DNA of 64,000 nt, taken from positions 124,001-188,000 of the forward strand of contig CANNFR010000002.1 in NCBI GenBank assembly GCA_947503935.1, in the 5' to 3' direction. Made by a program: the position numbers and the translations under genes. Under the pieces are notes generated by a model. That model saw nothing but the letters and a program-made list of their open reading frames with translations. It was not told the origin of the DNA and made no database searches. This document shows positions 17,897 through 28,761 of the stretch, in pieces (within the stretch, counting starts at the first letter, position 1; every line of letters starts with the position of its first letter). Source of the stretch: an uncultured Paracoccaceae bacterium (lineage in GTDB: Bacteria; Pseudomonadota; Alphaproteobacteria; Rhodobacterales; Rhodobacteraceae).

Positions 17897-18685
17897 ATGC
17901 CCTTCACCCTTGCCACCTGGAACATTAACTCGGTCCGTTTGCGCGAGGGGCTGGTTTCGCGGCTGATGACCGAGGAGGCGCCGGATGTGTTGTGCTTGCA
18001 GGAATGCAAAAGCCCGGTTGAGAAAATGCCGCTCGAGACGTTTGCGGCGCTGGGCTACGGCAATGTCGTCGCGCGTGGCCAGAAGGGCTATAACGGCGTC
18101 GCCATCCTGTCGAAACTGGCCCTGGAAGAGACCGGTAGCTTTGATTTCGCGGCGCTTGGTCATGCGCGGCATGTGGCGGCCCGGCTGGAAAACGGCGTGA
18201 CGGTCCACAATTTCTATGTACCCGCCGGGGGCGATGTGCCTGATCGGGACAAGAACGAGAAATTCGGACAAAAGCTGGATTACCTGACCGAGATGCGCGA
18301 TTGGGCGCATGGCGAAAAACCCGGCAAGTCCATCCTGGTCGGTGACCTGAACATCGCCCCGCGCGAGGATGACGTGTGGAGCCACAAGCAGCTGTTGAAG
18401 GTCGTCAGCCATACTCCGATCGAGGTTGACCATCTGGGCGCCGCGCAAGAGGCCGGCGGCTGGGTCGATATCACGCGCAAGGACATTCCCGAGGGGCCGC
18501 TGTTCAGCTGGTGGTCCTACCGCTCGCCAAATTGGGACGCCGCTGACAAGGGCCGCAGGCTGGATCATGTCTGGGCGACACCCGATATCGCCAATGCGGG
18601 GCACAGCAGCCGCATCCTGCGCGAGGCCCGGAATTGGGAACAGCCATCAGACCACGCCCCGGTTTTCGCCACATTCGATCTGTAG
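17897..18685 (+). CDS. xth: Exodeoxyribonuclease III
   Basis: 262 residues from ATG 17897. The endonuclease/exonuclease/phosphatase fold motifs are in order: LATWNINSVR near the N-terminus, LCLQECK (metal-binding Glu), ILVGDLNIAP (Asp/Asn) and QPSDHAPV (catalytic His). It removes 3' blocks and cleaves abasic sites in base-excision repair. It is divergent from the CobT-like VWA gene, with about 90 bp between the chosen starts. A longer in-frame start at 17828 is not supported by family length. Confidence 0.93.
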   Translation: MPFTLATWNINSVRLREGLVSRLMTEEAPDVLCLQECKSPVEKMPLETFAALGYGNVVARGQKGYNGVAILSKLALEETGSFDFAALGHARHVAARLENGVTVHNFYVPAGGDVPDRDKNEKFGQKLDYLTEMRDWAHGEKPGKSILVGDLNIAPREDDVWSHKQLLKVVSHTPIEVDHLGAAQEAGGWVDITRKDIPEGPLFSWWSYRSPNWDAADKGRRLDHVWATPDIANAGHSSRILREARNWEQPSDHAPVFATFDL

Positions 18686-18803
18686 AATCGTCGGCGTAAC
18701 GTAGTTGGTAATCTGGTATCATGTTCCGGTATATGTGGGTTGCGCCAACGTTTCTCGGCGCCATTGAAATGCATGACATCGTCCCAGCAACAAGGTGCGT
18801 CTG

Positions 18804-19832
18804 ATGCGCATCTTGCTGTGGGTTTCAATATGGATGAGGCGGTTTGTCCTCTACACCCTGATCCTGCTGGTTGTTCTGTCGGGTCCGGTGATCTACACCG
18901 AATACACCTGCAACAGCGCCCCCGGCGCACCCCCAAGTGCCGAAGATGCCGCCCGCATACGCGGATATGCCGGCATTCCGCCCTATGTGATCAGCGCCAC
19001 GAATGCCGATTATGCCCGCACCATCGCCAAAGGTGATCCGCATGAATTCGGCTATCTCACGGCCATCGGGCGCTATTGGGGTGCGGTCTGTCTGACGACC
19101 TCTCAAAGCGCCGCGTTGGGCGGTCTGCCGGGGGATACCAAGCAGGCGCTCTATGCCCAGGGGGTCGGCCATACGGCGACGCTTCTGTTCAAGGGTGCGT
19201 ATGAAGAGACGTTGGGCCGCATTGCCACGATGGTCCGCGGGCCTGAACGGGCCCCGCTTGACGATCTGGCGGCACAGCAGGCGGCCGAGTTTGCGCAAGC
19301 GCGCCCCGGCCCGATGGGCGGCTGGAACTTCAACGCCGCCGCCCGCGATACCATCGATGTGTCCAACGCCACGCCGCGTGATATTGAACGTATGATCGCC
19401 CTGAATATCGAATACCGCGTGCGTGGGCTGGCAACGCATCTGGTCTCGGCCGGTCATCTACCGGACAACAACGCGCTTCTGGTGGTCGTCGACGGTGTCG
19501 AAACCGATGCGTTGCGCCGGTTTGAGGGCATCGTGGTGACCGGGCGGGAAACCGGCGGCACCGGCATCGGCATCTCGCGGGATCGGGCGTCGATCGAGGT
19601 GCTGATGCAGATCGGCCGCCAGGGCGGCAAGGTGACGCGCATTCCCGGGCATCAGACAGTGTTTCTGGCCCTTAGGGTGCCCGATACCACCGATCAGGGG
19701 GCCGTGCTGGCCTTGCCGGATGTGGATGGCGGCACGCGGCAGATCGTTGAGGTGCCCGCCGCGGGTCTTGCCGCGCGCCTTCTGGCCTTCGCCGATGCGA
19801 GTATCGTGGTTGAGCGTATCCTCGGCAGCTAA
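18804..19832 (+). CDS. Membrane-anchored protein of unknown function
   Basis: 342 residues from ATG 18804 (AAGG upstream); a GTG at 18795 is possible. One N-terminal transmembrane segment (residues about 11-31) is followed by a periplasmic domain of about 310 residues. Visible features are a Cys shortly after the membrane (TCNSAP), the block GYLTAIGRYWGAVCL and a C-terminal half with Gly-rich beta segments (VVTGRETGGTGIGISRDR). I do not recognise a described domain. It is followed 70 bp later by the thioredoxin-TPR gene. Likely a conserved lineage protein of the periplasmic face of the inner membrane. Confidence 0.75.
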   Translation: MRILLWVSIWMRRFVLYTLILLVVLSGPVIYTEYTCNSAPGAPPSAEDAARIRGYAGIPPYVISATNADYARTIAKGDPHEFGYLTAIGRYWGAVCLTTSQSAALGGLPGDTKQALYAQGVGHTATLLFKGAYEETLGRIATMVRGPERAPLDDLAAQQAAEFAQARPGPMGGWNFNAAARDTIDVSNATPRDIERMIALNIEYRVRGLATHLVSAGHLPDNNALLVVVDGVETDALRRFEGIVVTGRETGGTGIGISRDRASIEVLMQIGRQGGKVTRIPGHQTVFLALRVPDTTDQGAVLALPDVDGGTRQIVEVPAAGLAARLLAFADASIVVERILGS

Positions 19833-19902
19833 ACCACCCACCTTGCGAAGCATGCCCCTTTGCGCCATCTAGGGTGCAACACGCGAAAAAGGAGCATGAT
19901 CC

Positions 19903-20805
19903 ATGCTGGAATTCGGTCAAGACCAGGCCCCCGAGGCCGATCTGATCAAGGACACGACCGAGGCGACGTTCATGGCCGACGTGGTCGAAACCTCGCGTGA
20001 GGTGCCGGTCATCGTCGATTTCTGGGCGCCCTGGTGCGGGCCTTGCAAGACCCTTGGCCCCGCGCTTGAGGCTGCGGTGAAAGCGGCCAAGGGCAAGGTC
20101 AGAATGGTGAAGGTCGATATCGACCAGAACCAGCAGATCGCGGCGCAATTGCGCATTCAGTCGATCCCGACGGTCTATGCCTTCTGGCAGGGCCAGCCGG
20201 TGGATGGCTTTCAAGGTGCCGTGGCGGGGTCCGAGATCACGGCGTTTATTGAGCGTCTGACGGGTCTTGCCGGTGATGGCGGCCTGGGCGAGGCGGTTGA
20301 GGCAGCCGATGCCATGCTGGCCGAAGGGGCCGCTGCCGACGCCGCGCAGACCTTCGCGGCCATCCTGGCGGAAGAGCCCGAGCATGCTGGAGCCTTCGGC
20401 GGCCTGGTGCGCGCGCATCTGGCGCTTGAGAATATCGAGCAGGCCGAGGCGCTGTTGAACAACGTGCCCGCGAAGATCGCCACGGCGGCCGAGGTTGAAG
20501 CCGCCCGCGCGCAGCTGGCCCTTCTGCAGCAAACGGCCGAGACCGGCCCGGTGGATGACCTGAAGGCGGCAGTTGAGGCCGACCCGTCGAACCATCAGGC
20601 ACGCTTTGACCTGGCCCTGGCGCTTCATGCGGCGGGTCAGGTGGAAGAGGCCGTGGATGAATTGCTCGAACTCTTCCGCCGCGATCGCGAGTGGAACGAT
20701 GGCGCCGCCAAAAGCCAGCTCTTCACCATTTTCGACGCGCTGAAGCCGACCGATCCGATTGCTTTGAAAGGCCGGCGCAAGCTTTCCTCGATGATATTTG
20801 CCTGA
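19903..20805 (+). CDS. Thioredoxin-TPR protein (YbbN/CnoX type)
   Basis: 300 residues. An N-terminal thioredoxin domain has the redox-active WCGPC (Cys45, Cys48) and the cis-Pro loop SIPTVYAF. Residues about 125-300 are TPR-like helices (EAVEAADAMLAEGAAADA, EQAEALLNNVPAKI, DPSNHQARFDLALALHAAG). CnoX proteins are holdases that protect clients under hypochlorite stress and cooperate with GroEL. The CxxC is intact here. The next two genes follow at 26 bp and with a 4-nt overlap, so it heads a three-gene unit. Confidence 0.9.
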   Translation: MLEFGQDQAPEADLIKDTTEATFMADVVETSREVPVIVDFWAPWCGPCKTLGPALEAAVKAAKGKVRMVKVDIDQNQQIAAQLRIQSIPTVYAFWQGQPVDGFQGAVAGSEITAFIERLTGLAGDGGLGEAVEAADAMLAEGAAADAAQTFAAILAEEPEHAGAFGGLVRAHLALENIEQAEALLNNVPAKIATAAEVEAARAQLALLQQTAETGPVDDLKAAVEADPSNHQARFDLALALHAAGQVEEAVDELLELFRRDREWNDGAAKSQLFTIFDALKPTDPIALKGRRKLSSMIFA

Positions 20806-20831
20806 CGCGCGCAGCACGCTAGATAACGGCC

Positions 20832-21473
20832 ATGATCAAAGCGGCCGACCTGCCGGATACCATACCGGTCTTCCCCCTCCCCGGTGCGCTGCTCTTGCCG
20901 CGCGCCAGGCTTCCTTTGCATATTTTTGAGCCTCGCTATCTGGCGATGCTGGATGACACGCTGAAAACCGGCCATCGGCTGATCGGGATGATCCAGCCAC
21001 GCGAAGTGCCGGGGGGCGAACGGAAATTGCACAGCATCGGCTGCGCCGGGCGGCTGACGGCGTTTTCCGAGACGGAAGACGGGCGCTACATGATCACGCT
21101 TTCGGGTGCATCGCGGTTTCGGGTGACGAAAGAGGTGTCCGGTTTCACCCCGTATCTGCGGGCCGAGGTGAACTGGGACGGGTTCGACCGCGACCTTGGC
21201 GGGACCGAAGCTGATCTGCGGTTTCAGCGCAAGCCGTTCCTTGATTTGCTGGCGCGCTACTTTGCGGCGCAGGGCCTGTCGACCGATTGGGAGAGCCTGA
21301 AAGAGGCCGAGGATGAGTTGCTGATCAACTCGCTGTCGATGCTTTGTCCGTTCGATCCCGAGGACAAGCAAGCGCTGCTTGAGGCGCCGTCGCTGACCAC
21401 AAGGCGCGAAACGCTGGTGACGCTGATCGAGTTCGCCATGCGCAGCGGGTCGGGCGAGGAGATGATGCAATGA
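20832..21473 (+). CDS. LON peptidase substrate-binding domain protein
   Basis: 213 residues comprising only the N-terminal domain of Lon, with no ATPase or protease part. Characteristic blocks are [20 protein letters not shown] written in part as [40 protein letters not shown] and SGASRFRV. Stand-alone LON-domain proteins are common in alphaproteobacteria and are presumed to bind proteins, without a known reaction. It sits between the thioredoxin-TPR gene and Trm112 (4-nt overlap), consistent with protein-quality or translation-linked work. Confidence 0.9.
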   Translation: MIKAADLPDTIPVFPLPGALLLPRARLPLHIFEPRYLAMLDDTLKTGHRLIGMIQPREVPGGERKLHSIGCAGRLTAFSETEDGRYMITLSGASRFRVTKEVSGFTPYLRAEVNWDGFDRDLGGTEADLRFQRKPFLDLLARYFAAQGLSTDWESLKEAEDELLINSLSMLCPFDPEDKQALLEAPSLTTRRETLVTLIEFAMRSGSGEEMMQ

Positions 21474-21652
21474 CCGACGAGGTAAAGATCGACCGCCGGA
21501 TGCTCGAAGCGCTGGTCTGCCCCGAAACCCAAGCGCCGCTCAGCTACGACGCCGAGAAGGCCGAGCTGATCTCGAAGGCCGCCAACCTGGCCTATCCGAT
21601 CCGCGGCGGCATCCCGATCATGCTGGTGTCAGAGGCGCGGGTGTTGGAGTAA
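21470..21652 (+). CDS. Trm112 family protein
   Basis: 60 residues. The small zinc-ribbon-like Trm112 fold is recognisable from [29 protein letters not shown] and the acidic tail. Only one Cys is present instead of the pairs that bind zinc in eukaryotic Trm112, which is usual for bacterial YcaR-type members. Eukaryotic Trm112 activates methyltransferases of tRNA and release factors; the bacterial role is not established. It overlaps the LON-domain gene by 4 nt and is followed 8 bp later by the repeat element at 21661. Confidence 0.9.
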   Translation: MTDEVKIDRRMLEALVCPETQAPLSYDAEKAELISKAANLAYPIRGGIPIMLVSEARVLE

Positions 21653-21660
21653 CGCCACTT

Positions 21661-21824
21661 CGCCCGGACTCAAGCCGAAGGCGCCGGGCGAGCGCCTGCC
21701 CGTCCCGGCGGGCTAGCGCTTTGGCCATGAAGCGCTTCAAATAGACCGTACAATGATTTGGCTGAAATAAATCGCGTTGTTTGACCGTTGCGGCGCCATC
21801 CCACGGGCAGGCGCTCACCCGGCT
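21661..21824 (-). repeat. Dispersed 164-bp intergenic repeat, copy B
   Basis: Reverse-strand copy of the element at 45711-45874, with exactly the same length. The outer parts are well conserved (right end core GGCGCCGGGCGAGCGCC on the plus strand here; left end GGGCAGGCGCTCACCCGG). The middle 70 bp is more divergent but alignable (GCAACG...CGCG.TTTAT..CAGC). It lies between the convergent Trm112 and UbiH-type genes. It has no open reading frame and behaves like a small non-coding repeat. Confidence 0.78.
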
Positions 21825-21888
21825 CAGATCAGATCTCTATGTCTCTTCTTTTTCAAGAAGGCTTAAATCCACCGCGTCCACATACGCG

Positions 21889-23115
21889 TCAGATCGCCCG
21901 GCCCTGCAGCAGCTTCGGGACATCGCCGGTCAGCCCGGCAGCCTCGCGGATGATGCGACGTCTCAGGCCCGGCATGGCATTTACCAGACCCATCCCGACA
22001 TCACGGCCCGCGCGCAGCACCGGATTGTCACTAGAAAAGATGCGGTTGAACGCATCCGTCGCTACGGCCAGCGTCGCGGTATCGAACCGGCGCCAGCGCT
22101 GATAACGCTCCAACACATCGGGCGCACCGATATCTTCGCCCCGGCGCCGCGCCTCGATCAGCACTTCGGCCAGGGCGCCCACATCGCGCAGGCCCATATT
22201 CAGGCCCTGGCCCGCGATCGGATGCACCCCGTGGCCCGCATCCCCCACCAGCGCCAGACGTTCCGCCACCAGCGCGTTGGCCAGTGACAGGCTGAGCGGA
22301 TAGGTAAACCGCGTGCCCGCCAACCGGATCTCGCCCAGAAAATCGCCGAAACGGGGGCGGAGGGCCTCCAGATATCCCGCGTCGTCCAGCGCGTTGATGG
22401 CCTGGGCCTGGGCCGTCTCCTCACTCCACACGATGGACGATCGGTTGCCGGGCAGCGGCAAGATGGCCAGCGGCCCGGGTGGCATGAAGAATTGATGCGC
22501 GACGCCGTTATGGGGTTTCTCATGCTCAATGGCGCAGACCAGCGCCGTCTGGCCGTATTCCCAACCGGTCCGCTTGATGCCGGCGCGCTCGGCGACACCG
22601 CTCCGCTTGCCGTCAGCGCCGATCAGAAGACGCACGGAGAGGGTTTCGCCCGAAGCCAGCGTGACCGTCGCGCCGGTCAGGCCAGTCTCCTGCGCCACGA
22701 CCTCGGCCCCGGAATGGTGGGTGATCAGCGGCTCGGCGGCCATCGCACCCAGCAGAGCGCGGCGCAAAAACCGATCCTCGGCCATGTAGCCCATCGGGCC
22801 TTCCTCGATCTCGGCATGGTCCAGATGCAGGAAAAACGGCGCGGCCCCCTCGCCCGCGCGGCCATCCGAGGCCACGACCTCAAGGATAGGCTGGGTATTC
22901 TCAGTAATCTGCCCCCAGATTCCGATGGCCGACAGCAACCGTTGCGAGGCCAGCGCCAGCGCGTAGCTGCGCCCGTCAAAGGCGGCATCGGCGCGCATGT
23001 CTTCGGCCAGAGCGTCCAGAATGGCCACCCGAAAGCCGCCTTGCGCCAGCGCCAGAGCCAGGGCGGGGCCGTTCAGACCGCCGCCGACGATCAGGATGTC
23101 TGCATCATCTGCCAT
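21889..23115 (-). CDS. UbiH/UbiF-family FAD-dependent hydroxylase
   Basis: 408 residues from ATG 23115; earlier in-frame starts add a stretch unlike the family. It has the FAD-binding ILIVGGGLNGPALALAL at residues 7-23, the DG motif LLIGADGKRSGVAERAG and the second FAD motif LALVGDAGHGVHPIAGQGLNMG. Members hydroxylate the aromatic ring in ubiquinone synthesis (C5, C6 or C8) at the membrane face. Which carbon this enzyme acts on cannot be told. It is divergent from the amidase gene (84 bp gap). Confidence 0.9.
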   Translation of the reverse strand: MADDADILIVGGGLNGPALALALAQGGFRVAILDALAEDMRADAAFDGRSYALALASQRLLSAIGIWGQITENTQPILEVVASDGRAGEGAAPFFLHLDHAEIEEGPMGYMAEDRFLRRALLGAMAAEPLITHHSGAEVVAQETGLTGATVTLASGETLSVRLLIGADGKRSGVAERAGIKRTGWEYGQTALVCAIEHEKPHNGVAHQFFMPPGPLAILPLPGNRSSIVWSEETAQAQAINALDDAGYLEALRPRFGDFLGEIRLAGTRFTYPLSLSLANALVAERLALVGDAGHGVHPIAGQGLNMGLRDVGALAEVLIEARRRGEDIGAPDVLERYQRWRRFDTATLAVATDAFNRIFSSDNPVLRAGRDVGMGLVNAMPGLRRRIIREAAGLTGDVPKLLQGRAI

Positions 23116-23199
23116 GCCCGGGAATATGGCGGACCGCGCGGGATTGTCCATGCGGCATCGGGCGGTTAGCTTGCGCTGCGACATCATGGCGGGGGCGAT

Positions 23200-24528
23200 A
23201 TGCGCGATTGGCTGACGGCAAGTGCGGGCGATTTGGGGCGCGGAATCGGCGCGGGCGATATCGACCCCGTCGATCTGACAGAGGCGTTTCTTGAGGCGAT
23301 TGCCGGTCATGAGCATGCCGCGCGCATCTATGCCCGCACGACGCCGGGCCGCGCGCGGGCCGAGGCCAGAGCGGCGGCCGCACGCGCGCAATCGGGCCAT
23401 CGTCTGGGCGTGCTCGACGGCGTGCCGATCAGTTGGAAGGACAATTTTGACACAGCCGGGGTGGCGACCGAGGCCGGATCGGCCCTACTGGCCGGCCGCG
23501 TGCCCGACCGGGACGCCACCGTTCTGGTCAATGCAACGGCGCAAGGGTCGGTCTGCCTGGGCAAGACGCATCTGTCCGAACTGGCCTTTTCGGGCCTCGG
23601 GCTGAACCCCATCACCGCGACCTCGCCCAATGTGAATGATCCAGCTGCCGTGCCGGGCGGGTCGTCCTCGGGCGCGGCGGCCTCGGTGGCGTTCGGGCTG
23701 GCGGCGGCTGGCATCGGGTCGGATACCGGCGGGTCGGTACGCATCCCGGCGGCGTGGAACGATTTGGTCGGGCTGAAGACCAGCGCGGGCCGCGTGCCGG
23801 CCAAAGGCGTCGTGCCGCTGGCCGACAGCTTTGACACTGTCGGCCCGCTGACCCGCAATGTTGAGGATGCAGCCCTGCTTTTGGGCCTGCTGGAGGGCAG
23901 CACGCCGCCTGATCTGCCCGGCGCGACACTGCAAAACACCCGCCTTCTGGTGCTGGAAACCGCCGCGTTCGACGATATTCGCGAGGGTCCCGCCCAAGCG
24001 TTTGAGGATGCCGCAAAGCGCCTTGAACGCGCAAGCGCCACGTTGGTGCGCGGCACCGTTCCGCCCCTGGCCGAGGCTTTGGCGATGTCGGCGATTCTGT
24101 TCTCGACCGAGGCCTACGGCCTTTGGAAGGACGTCATCGAAGCGGCACCAGACAAGATGTTCCCCCCTATTCTTGAGCGTTTCCGGGGTGGTGCCGACTT
24201 CAAAGGCGCCGATTTCGTCGCCGCCTGGCGTGCTCTGTTACGGCACCGTGAAAGCTATGCCGCCGCCACCGCGCCCTATGATGCGGTGATTGTGCCCACA
24301 GCACCGAACCTTCCGCCAGATGCCCAGCGCCTCTTGTCGGACCAGGACTATTACGTCACCGAAAACCTGCTGACGCTGCGCAACACCCGCATCGCCAACC
24401 TGATGGGCCTCTGCGCGCTGACCCTGCCCACGGGCACGCCGTCCTGCGGGATCATGCTGATGGCGCCGCCGATGCATGAGGCGCGATTGCTGCGTCTTGG
24501 CGCGGCGGCCGAAGCCGCCCTTGGCTGA
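23200..24528 (+). CDS. Amidase signature family enzyme
   Basis: 442 residues. The Ser-cisSer-Lys triad is visible: Lys80 in PISWKDNFD, the Ser cluster in PGGSSSGAA (155-157) and nucleophile Ser179 in GSDTGGSVRIPA. It hydrolyses an amide whose identity is unknown. GatA is a paralogue, but GatB/GatC are not adjacent and the length is short for GatA. It lies upstream of a class I aminotransferase and ftsK in the same direction, with a 128-bp gap to the next gene. Confidence 0.88.
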   Translation: MRDWLTASAGDLGRGIGAGDIDPVDLTEAFLEAIAGHEHAARIYARTTPGRARAEARAAAARAQSGHRLGVLDGVPISWKDNFDTAGVATEAGSALLAGRVPDRDATVLVNATAQGSVCLGKTHLSELAFSGLGLNPITATSPNVNDPAAVPGGSSSGAAASVAFGLAAAGIGSDTGGSVRIPAAWNDLVGLKTSAGRVPAKGVVPLADSFDTVGPLTRNVEDAALLLGLLEGSTPPDLPGATLQNTRLLVLETAAFDDIREGPAQAFEDAAKRLERASATLVRGTVPPLAEALAMSAILFSTEAYGLWKDVIEAAPDKMFPPILERFRGGADFKGADFVAAWRALLRHRESYAAATAPYDAVIVPTAPNLPPDAQRLLSDQDYYVTENLLTLRNTRIANLMGLCALTLPTGTPSCGIMLMAPPMHEARLLRLGAAAEAALG

Positions 24529-24656
24529 CGGGGCCAAAAAGCCACAGATTATCGGCGCAAGCCCGCTAAACGGCTGGCTTTTTCTGGACCCGCCCGCGCC
24601 ACCCCGCTATCCTGCGGGCAAACGGGGCAAAAAATGACCCCGATCTTGAGGCAGTA

Positions 24657-25835
24657 ATGGACCAACCGGAGCGGTTTTCGAACCTACCCGAATATGCATT
24701 TCCGCGCCTGCGGACCCTGCTCGACGCCCATCCTCCGGGCGGCGACCCTATTGCCATGACCATTGGCGAGCCGCAGCATCCCTTCCCTGCTTGGGTACCC
24801 GACGTGATCGCGACCAGCGCAGCGGAATTCGGGAAATACCCGCCGAACGAGGGTGCACCCGAGCTGCTTGCAGCCATTTCGGCCTGGATTTCGGGCCGCT
24901 ACGGCGCGGTGGTAGGCCCCGGGCGCATCATGGCGCTGAACGGCACGCGCGAGGGGTTGTTCAACGCGGTTCTGGCGCTTTGTCCCGAGACGAAGGGCGG
25001 CAAGCAGCCCGCCGTGCTGACGCCGAACCCGTTCTATCAGGTCTATGCCGTGGCCACCCTGGGCGTGGGGGCCGAGCCTGTCTATGTGCCAACCACAGCC
25101 GCGACCGGCTTTTTGCCCGATTACGCGGGCCTGCCGACGGATGTGCTGGACCGCACGGCCATCGCATTCCTCTGCTCGCCCGCAAACCCGCAAGGGGCCG
25201 TTGCCTCGCGTGAGTATTGGGCCAACTTGCTGGCCCTGGCCGAAAAGCATGACTTTCTGGTCTTCGCCGACGAATGCTATTCCGAGATCTACCGCGACAC
25301 GGCTCCCGTGGGCATCTTGCAGGTCGCGGGTGAGGTCGGCACCGATCCTGAGCGGGTCTTTGCGTTTCATTCACTGTCCAAACGCTCAAACCTGCCGGGC
25401 CTGCGCTCGGGCTTTGTGGCGGGCGGGGCCGGGGGCATCGCCCGCATCCGGCAGTTGCGCAATTACGCGGGCGCGCCGCTGCCCCTGCCTCTGCAACGCG
25501 TAGCCGAGCGGGCCTGGGCCGACGAAGACCACGTCGTGGAAAACCGTGCGCTTTATGCCGCGAAATACGCTGTGGCCGATGAGGTGTTCGGCGGCATCCA
25601 AGGGTATCAGGCCCCGCAGGCCGGGTTCTTCCTCTGGCTGCCGGTCGAGGATGGTGAGGCGGCCGCGCTGAGACTTTGGCGCGAGACCGGCGTGCGGGTG
25701 CTGCCCGGCGCCTATCTGGGCCGCGAGGCACCGGGCGGCAATCCGGGGCAGGGTTACATCAGGGTCGCCATGGTGGCCCCAAAAGACGACATGCAGCGCG
25801 GGCTGATCCAGCTTCGCGACTGCCTCTACAGGTAG
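24657..25835 (+). CDS. Class I/II aminotransferase (DapC-like)
   Basis: 392 residues. Fold-type I PLP enzyme with [11 protein letters not shown] (PLP-binding Asp and Tyr), the Schiff-base lysine in [16 protein letters not shown] and the carboxylate-binding Arg in GYIRVAMV. The combination with [14 protein letters not shown] and [11 protein letters not shown] resembles succinyldiaminopimelate transaminase DapC of the lysine/peptidoglycan pathway, although related aminotransferases cannot be excluded. It ends 13 bp before ftsK and probably belongs to the same transcript. Confidence 0.85.
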   Translation: MDQPERFSNLPEYAFPRLRTLLDAHPPGGDPIAMTIGEPQHPFPAWVPDVIATSAAEFGKYPPNEGAPELLAAISAWISGRYGAVVGPGRIMALNGTREGLFNAVLALCPETKGGKQPAVLTPNPFYQVYAVATLGVGAEPVYVPTTAATGFLPDYAGLPTDVLDRTAIAFLCSPANPQGAVASREYWANLLALAEKHDFLVFADECYSEIYRDTAPVGILQVAGEVGTDPERVFAFHSLSKRSNLPGLRSGFVAGGAGGIARIRQLRNYAGAPLPLPLQRVAERAWADEDHVVENRALYAAKYAVADEVFGGIQGYQAPQAGFFLWLPVEDGEAAALRLWRETGVRVLPGAYLGREAPGGNPGQGYIRVAMVAPKDDMQRGLIQLRDCLYR

Positions 25836-25848
25836 GAACGAGGGACCG

Positions 25849-28629
25849 ATGGCATCGTATCAGGCAAAACGGCGTGACCCGCTTCTCGACCACAAGACCC
25901 AGGCCGTGATCGAGCGGCGCGGGAAAGAGCTGATCGGCGCGGGCCTTTTTGCACTGGGTGTCATGGTGGCGATGATCCTGGCCTCATATGTGCCCGACGA
26001 TCCGAACTGGCTGGCCGCAACCGATGCCGAGGCGCAGAATTATCTGGGCCGCGTCGGGGCGTCGATCGCCGCGCCGCTGACCGTGATCGCAGGCTTCGGC
26101 GCCTGGGGCATTGCGGCGGTGTTCCTGGTCTGGGGCGTGCGTTTCATGGCCCATCAAGGGTCGGATCGTGCCATCGGGCGGCTGATCTTTGCACCGATCG
26201 CCATCGCGTTGGCCGCGATCTACGCCTCAACCCATGTGCCGCCGGCCAGCTGGGGCCACAGCTTTGGCCTGGGCGGGTTGTTCGGCGATACCGTGTTGGG
26301 CGCGTTGCTGGGCATTTTGCCGATCGGCACCGGCTTTGGCCTGAAATTGCTGTCGCTGGTGGCTGCTCTGGCCCTTGTGGTGATGGCCGCGTTCGTTCTG
26401 GGCTTTGACGGGCGCGAATTGCGCTTGATCGGGCGGGTTTTGCTGATCGGGTCGATCCTGGCCTATGCCCGGATCATGGGTCTACTGGGCCGCGGTGCCA
26501 GCGGCATTTTGCGCGGTGCGCAGGGCCTGCAATCGCGCGCGCATGATCGGCGCGCGGCCCGCGCGACCTCCACCGATGCCGCCCAATTCGATGCGCCCGC
26601 GCCGCTTCAGGCCGCGCGGGTCGAACCCCCCGTGGCCGCTGCACCGAAAGCCGAAAAGCCCGGCCTTCTGGCCCGTCTGCCGGGTGTCCGCCGCGCGATG
26701 GCACCCGAGCCTGAGCTGGTTGAACCCGAACCGCCCGCCTATGCCGATGACGCGCCCAGCGAAGACCGCATCCGTGCCCGCATCAGCACCGCGATCAAAA
26801 GCCGCGTCGCGCTGGGCAAGCCTGTCGCCCCGCCCGACCTGGACGCCCCCGTGCTGCGGGCCGAACCGCCATTGGTCCGTGGGCCGAAGCCACTTGTGAT
26901 GACCCCGGCAGAGACGGGCCAGGATACGCTGGCGGGCGACGAGGACCGCCTCTTCGCCGAATATGACGCCTTCAACGAGGGCGAGGTCGCCCCCCGCGCC
27001 GCCGACCCCGCAATCTATGCGCCGAAGGCCGTTGTGCAGACACCGCCCAAGGCCACCGCGCCGTCGCGCCAGGCCAAGGCCGAGCGGCAGCCCAAGCTGC
27101 AATTCGAAGAGCGTCCCGACACGTACGAAGTGCCGCCGCTATCGCTGCTCTCCTGCCCGGCTGAGGTGACGCGCCATCACCTGTCGAACGAGGCGCTGGA
27201 AGAGAATGCGCGAATGCTGGAAAGCGTGCTGGACGATTACGGCGTCAAGGGCGAGATCGTCAGCGTGCGCCCCGGCCCCGTGGTCACGATGTACGAGCTT
27301 GAGCCCGCGCCGGGCCTGAAAGCCAGCCGCGTGATCGGCCTGTCCGACGATATCGCGCGGTCGATGTCGGCTTTGTCGGCGCGTGTGTCCACCGTGCCCG
27401 GCCGATCGGTCATCGGGATCGAACTGCCCAATGCGCACCGTGAGAAAGTCGTCCTGCGCGAGATCCTCTCGGCCCGCGATTTTGGCGACAGCAACATGAA
27501 GCTGCCGCTGGCGCTGGGCAAGGATATCGGCGGCGAGGCGGTTGTGGCGAACCTGGCCAAGATGCCGCACTTGCTGATCGCAGGCACCACCGGGTCGGGC
27601 AAATCGGTGGCGATCAACACGATGATTCTGTCGCTGCTCTACAAGCTCTCGCCCGAGGAATGTCGGCTGATCATGATCGACCCGAAGATGCTGGAACTCA
27701 GCGTTTATGACGGCATCCCGCACCTGCTCTCCCCCGTCGTAACCGACCCTAAAAAGGCGGTTGTCGCGCTGAAATGGGTCGTGGGCGAGATGGAGGAGCG
27801 CTATCGCAAGATGTCCAAAATGGGCGTCCGCAACATCGAGGGCTATAATGGCCGGGTAAAGGATGCGCTTGGCCGGGGCGAGATGTTCAGCCGCACCGTG
27901 CAGACCGGGTTCGATGACGAGACCGGCGATCCGATCTTCGAGACGGAAGAATTCGCGCCCGAGGCGATGCCCTATATCGTGGTCGTTGTCGATGAGATGG
28001 CCGACCTGATGATGGTCGCCGGCAAAGAGATTGAGGCCTGCATCCAGCGCTTGGCGCAGATGGCGCGCGCCTCAGGCATCCACCTGATCATGGCCACCCA
28101 GCGCCCCTCGGTCGACGTCATCACCGGTACGATCAAGGCCAACTTCCCGACGCGGATTTCCTTCCAGGTCACGTCGAAGATCGACAGCCGCACGATCCTG
28201 GGCGAGATGGGCGCCGAACAGCTGCTGGGCCAGGGCGATATGCTGTATATGGCCGGCGGCGGGCGGATCGGCCGTGTGCACGGGCCGTTCGTGTCCGATG
28301 AAGAGGTCGAAGAGATCGTCAACCACCTCAAATCCTACGGCCCCCCCGAATATGTGGGCGGCGTGGTCGAAGGGCCCGATGACGGCAAGTCCGGCGATAT
28401 CGACCTTGTGCTGGGGCTCGGCGGCAATACCGACAGCGAGGACGCGCTTTACGATCAGGCTGTGGCCGTGGTGCTGCGCGACCGCAAGGTCTCAACCTCG
28501 TACATTCAGCGCAAACTGGGCATCGGCTACAACAAGGCCGCGCGCCTGGTTGAGCAGATGGAGGAAGAAGACCTCGTCGGGGCGGCCAACCACGTGGGCA
28601 AGCGCGAGATTTTGGTGCCTGAGCAGTAA
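25849..28629 (+). CDS. ftsK: DNA translocase FtsK
   Basis: 926 residues. Several transmembrane segments occupy residues about 30-220, then a long Pro/Ala/Glu-rich linker to about residue 420, then the RecA-like motor with Walker [13 protein letters not shown], Walker [13 protein letters not shown] and the ATPLDR-like [12 protein letters not shown] block. The C-terminal gamma domain ([21 protein letters not shown]) reads KOPS-type polarity signals. It pumps the chromosome through the division septum and activates XerCD recombination at dif. It is followed by lolA, a conserved neighbour. Confidence 0.96.
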   Translation: MASYQAKRRDPLLDHKTQAVIERRGKELIGAGLFALGVMVAMILASYVPDDPNWLAATDAEAQNYLGRVGASIAAPLTVIAGFGAWGIAAVFLVWGVRFMAHQGSDRAIGRLIFAPIAIALAAIYASTHVPPASWGHSFGLGGLFGDTVLGALLGILPIGTGFGLKLLSLVAALALVVMAAFVLGFDGRELRLIGRVLLIGSILAYARIMGLLGRGASGILRGAQGLQSRAHDRRAARATSTDAAQFDAPAPLQAARVEPPVAAAPKAEKPGLLARLPGVRRAMAPEPELVEPEPPAYADDAPSEDRIRARISTAIKSRVALGKPVAPPDLDAPVLRAEPPLVRGPKPLVMTPAETGQDTLAGDEDRLFAEYDAFNEGEVAPRAADPAIYAPKAVVQTPPKATAPSRQAKAERQPKLQFEERPDTYEVPPLSLLSCPAEVTRHHLSNEALEENARMLESVLDDYGVKGEIVSVRPGPVVTMYELEPAPGLKASRVIGLSDDIARSMSALSARVSTVPGRSVIGIELPNAHREKVVLREILSARDFGDSNMKLPLALGKDIGGEAVVANLAKMPHLLIAGTTGSGKSVAINTMILSLLYKLSPEECRLIMIDPKMLELSVYDGIPHLLSPVVTDPKKAVVALKWVVGEMEERYRKMSKMGVRNIEGYNGRVKDALGRGEMFSRTVQTGFDDETGDPIFETEEFAPEAMPYIVVVVDEMADLMMVAGKEIEACIQRLAQMARASGIHLIMATQRPSVDVITGTIKANFPTRISFQVTSKIDSRTILGEMGAEQLLGQGDMLYMAGGGRIGRVHGPFVSDEEVEEIVNHLKSYGPPEYVGGVVEGPDDGKSGDIDLVLGLGGNTDSEDALYDQAVAVVLRDRKVSTSYIQRKLGIGYNKAARLVEQMEEEDLVGAANHVGKREILVPEQ

Positions 28630-28761
28630 AGCTTCGGCGCCTCACACGGCTGTCTTCGGATAACAACCGGCCTTTCCGGCATGTTATTGCCTAGCACTTG
28701 GCGGCGTGCGTTAAGAGACCATATGAAGAGAGACCGGGTTTTGAACAACGCAGGACACCGC

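Noticed and set aside
16936-17898. Longer start (ATG 17898) for the CobT-like VWA gene
   Set aside because: It would overlap the xth start codon on the other strand and add 31 residues without CobT similarity; ATG 17805 has an upstream GGAAG.
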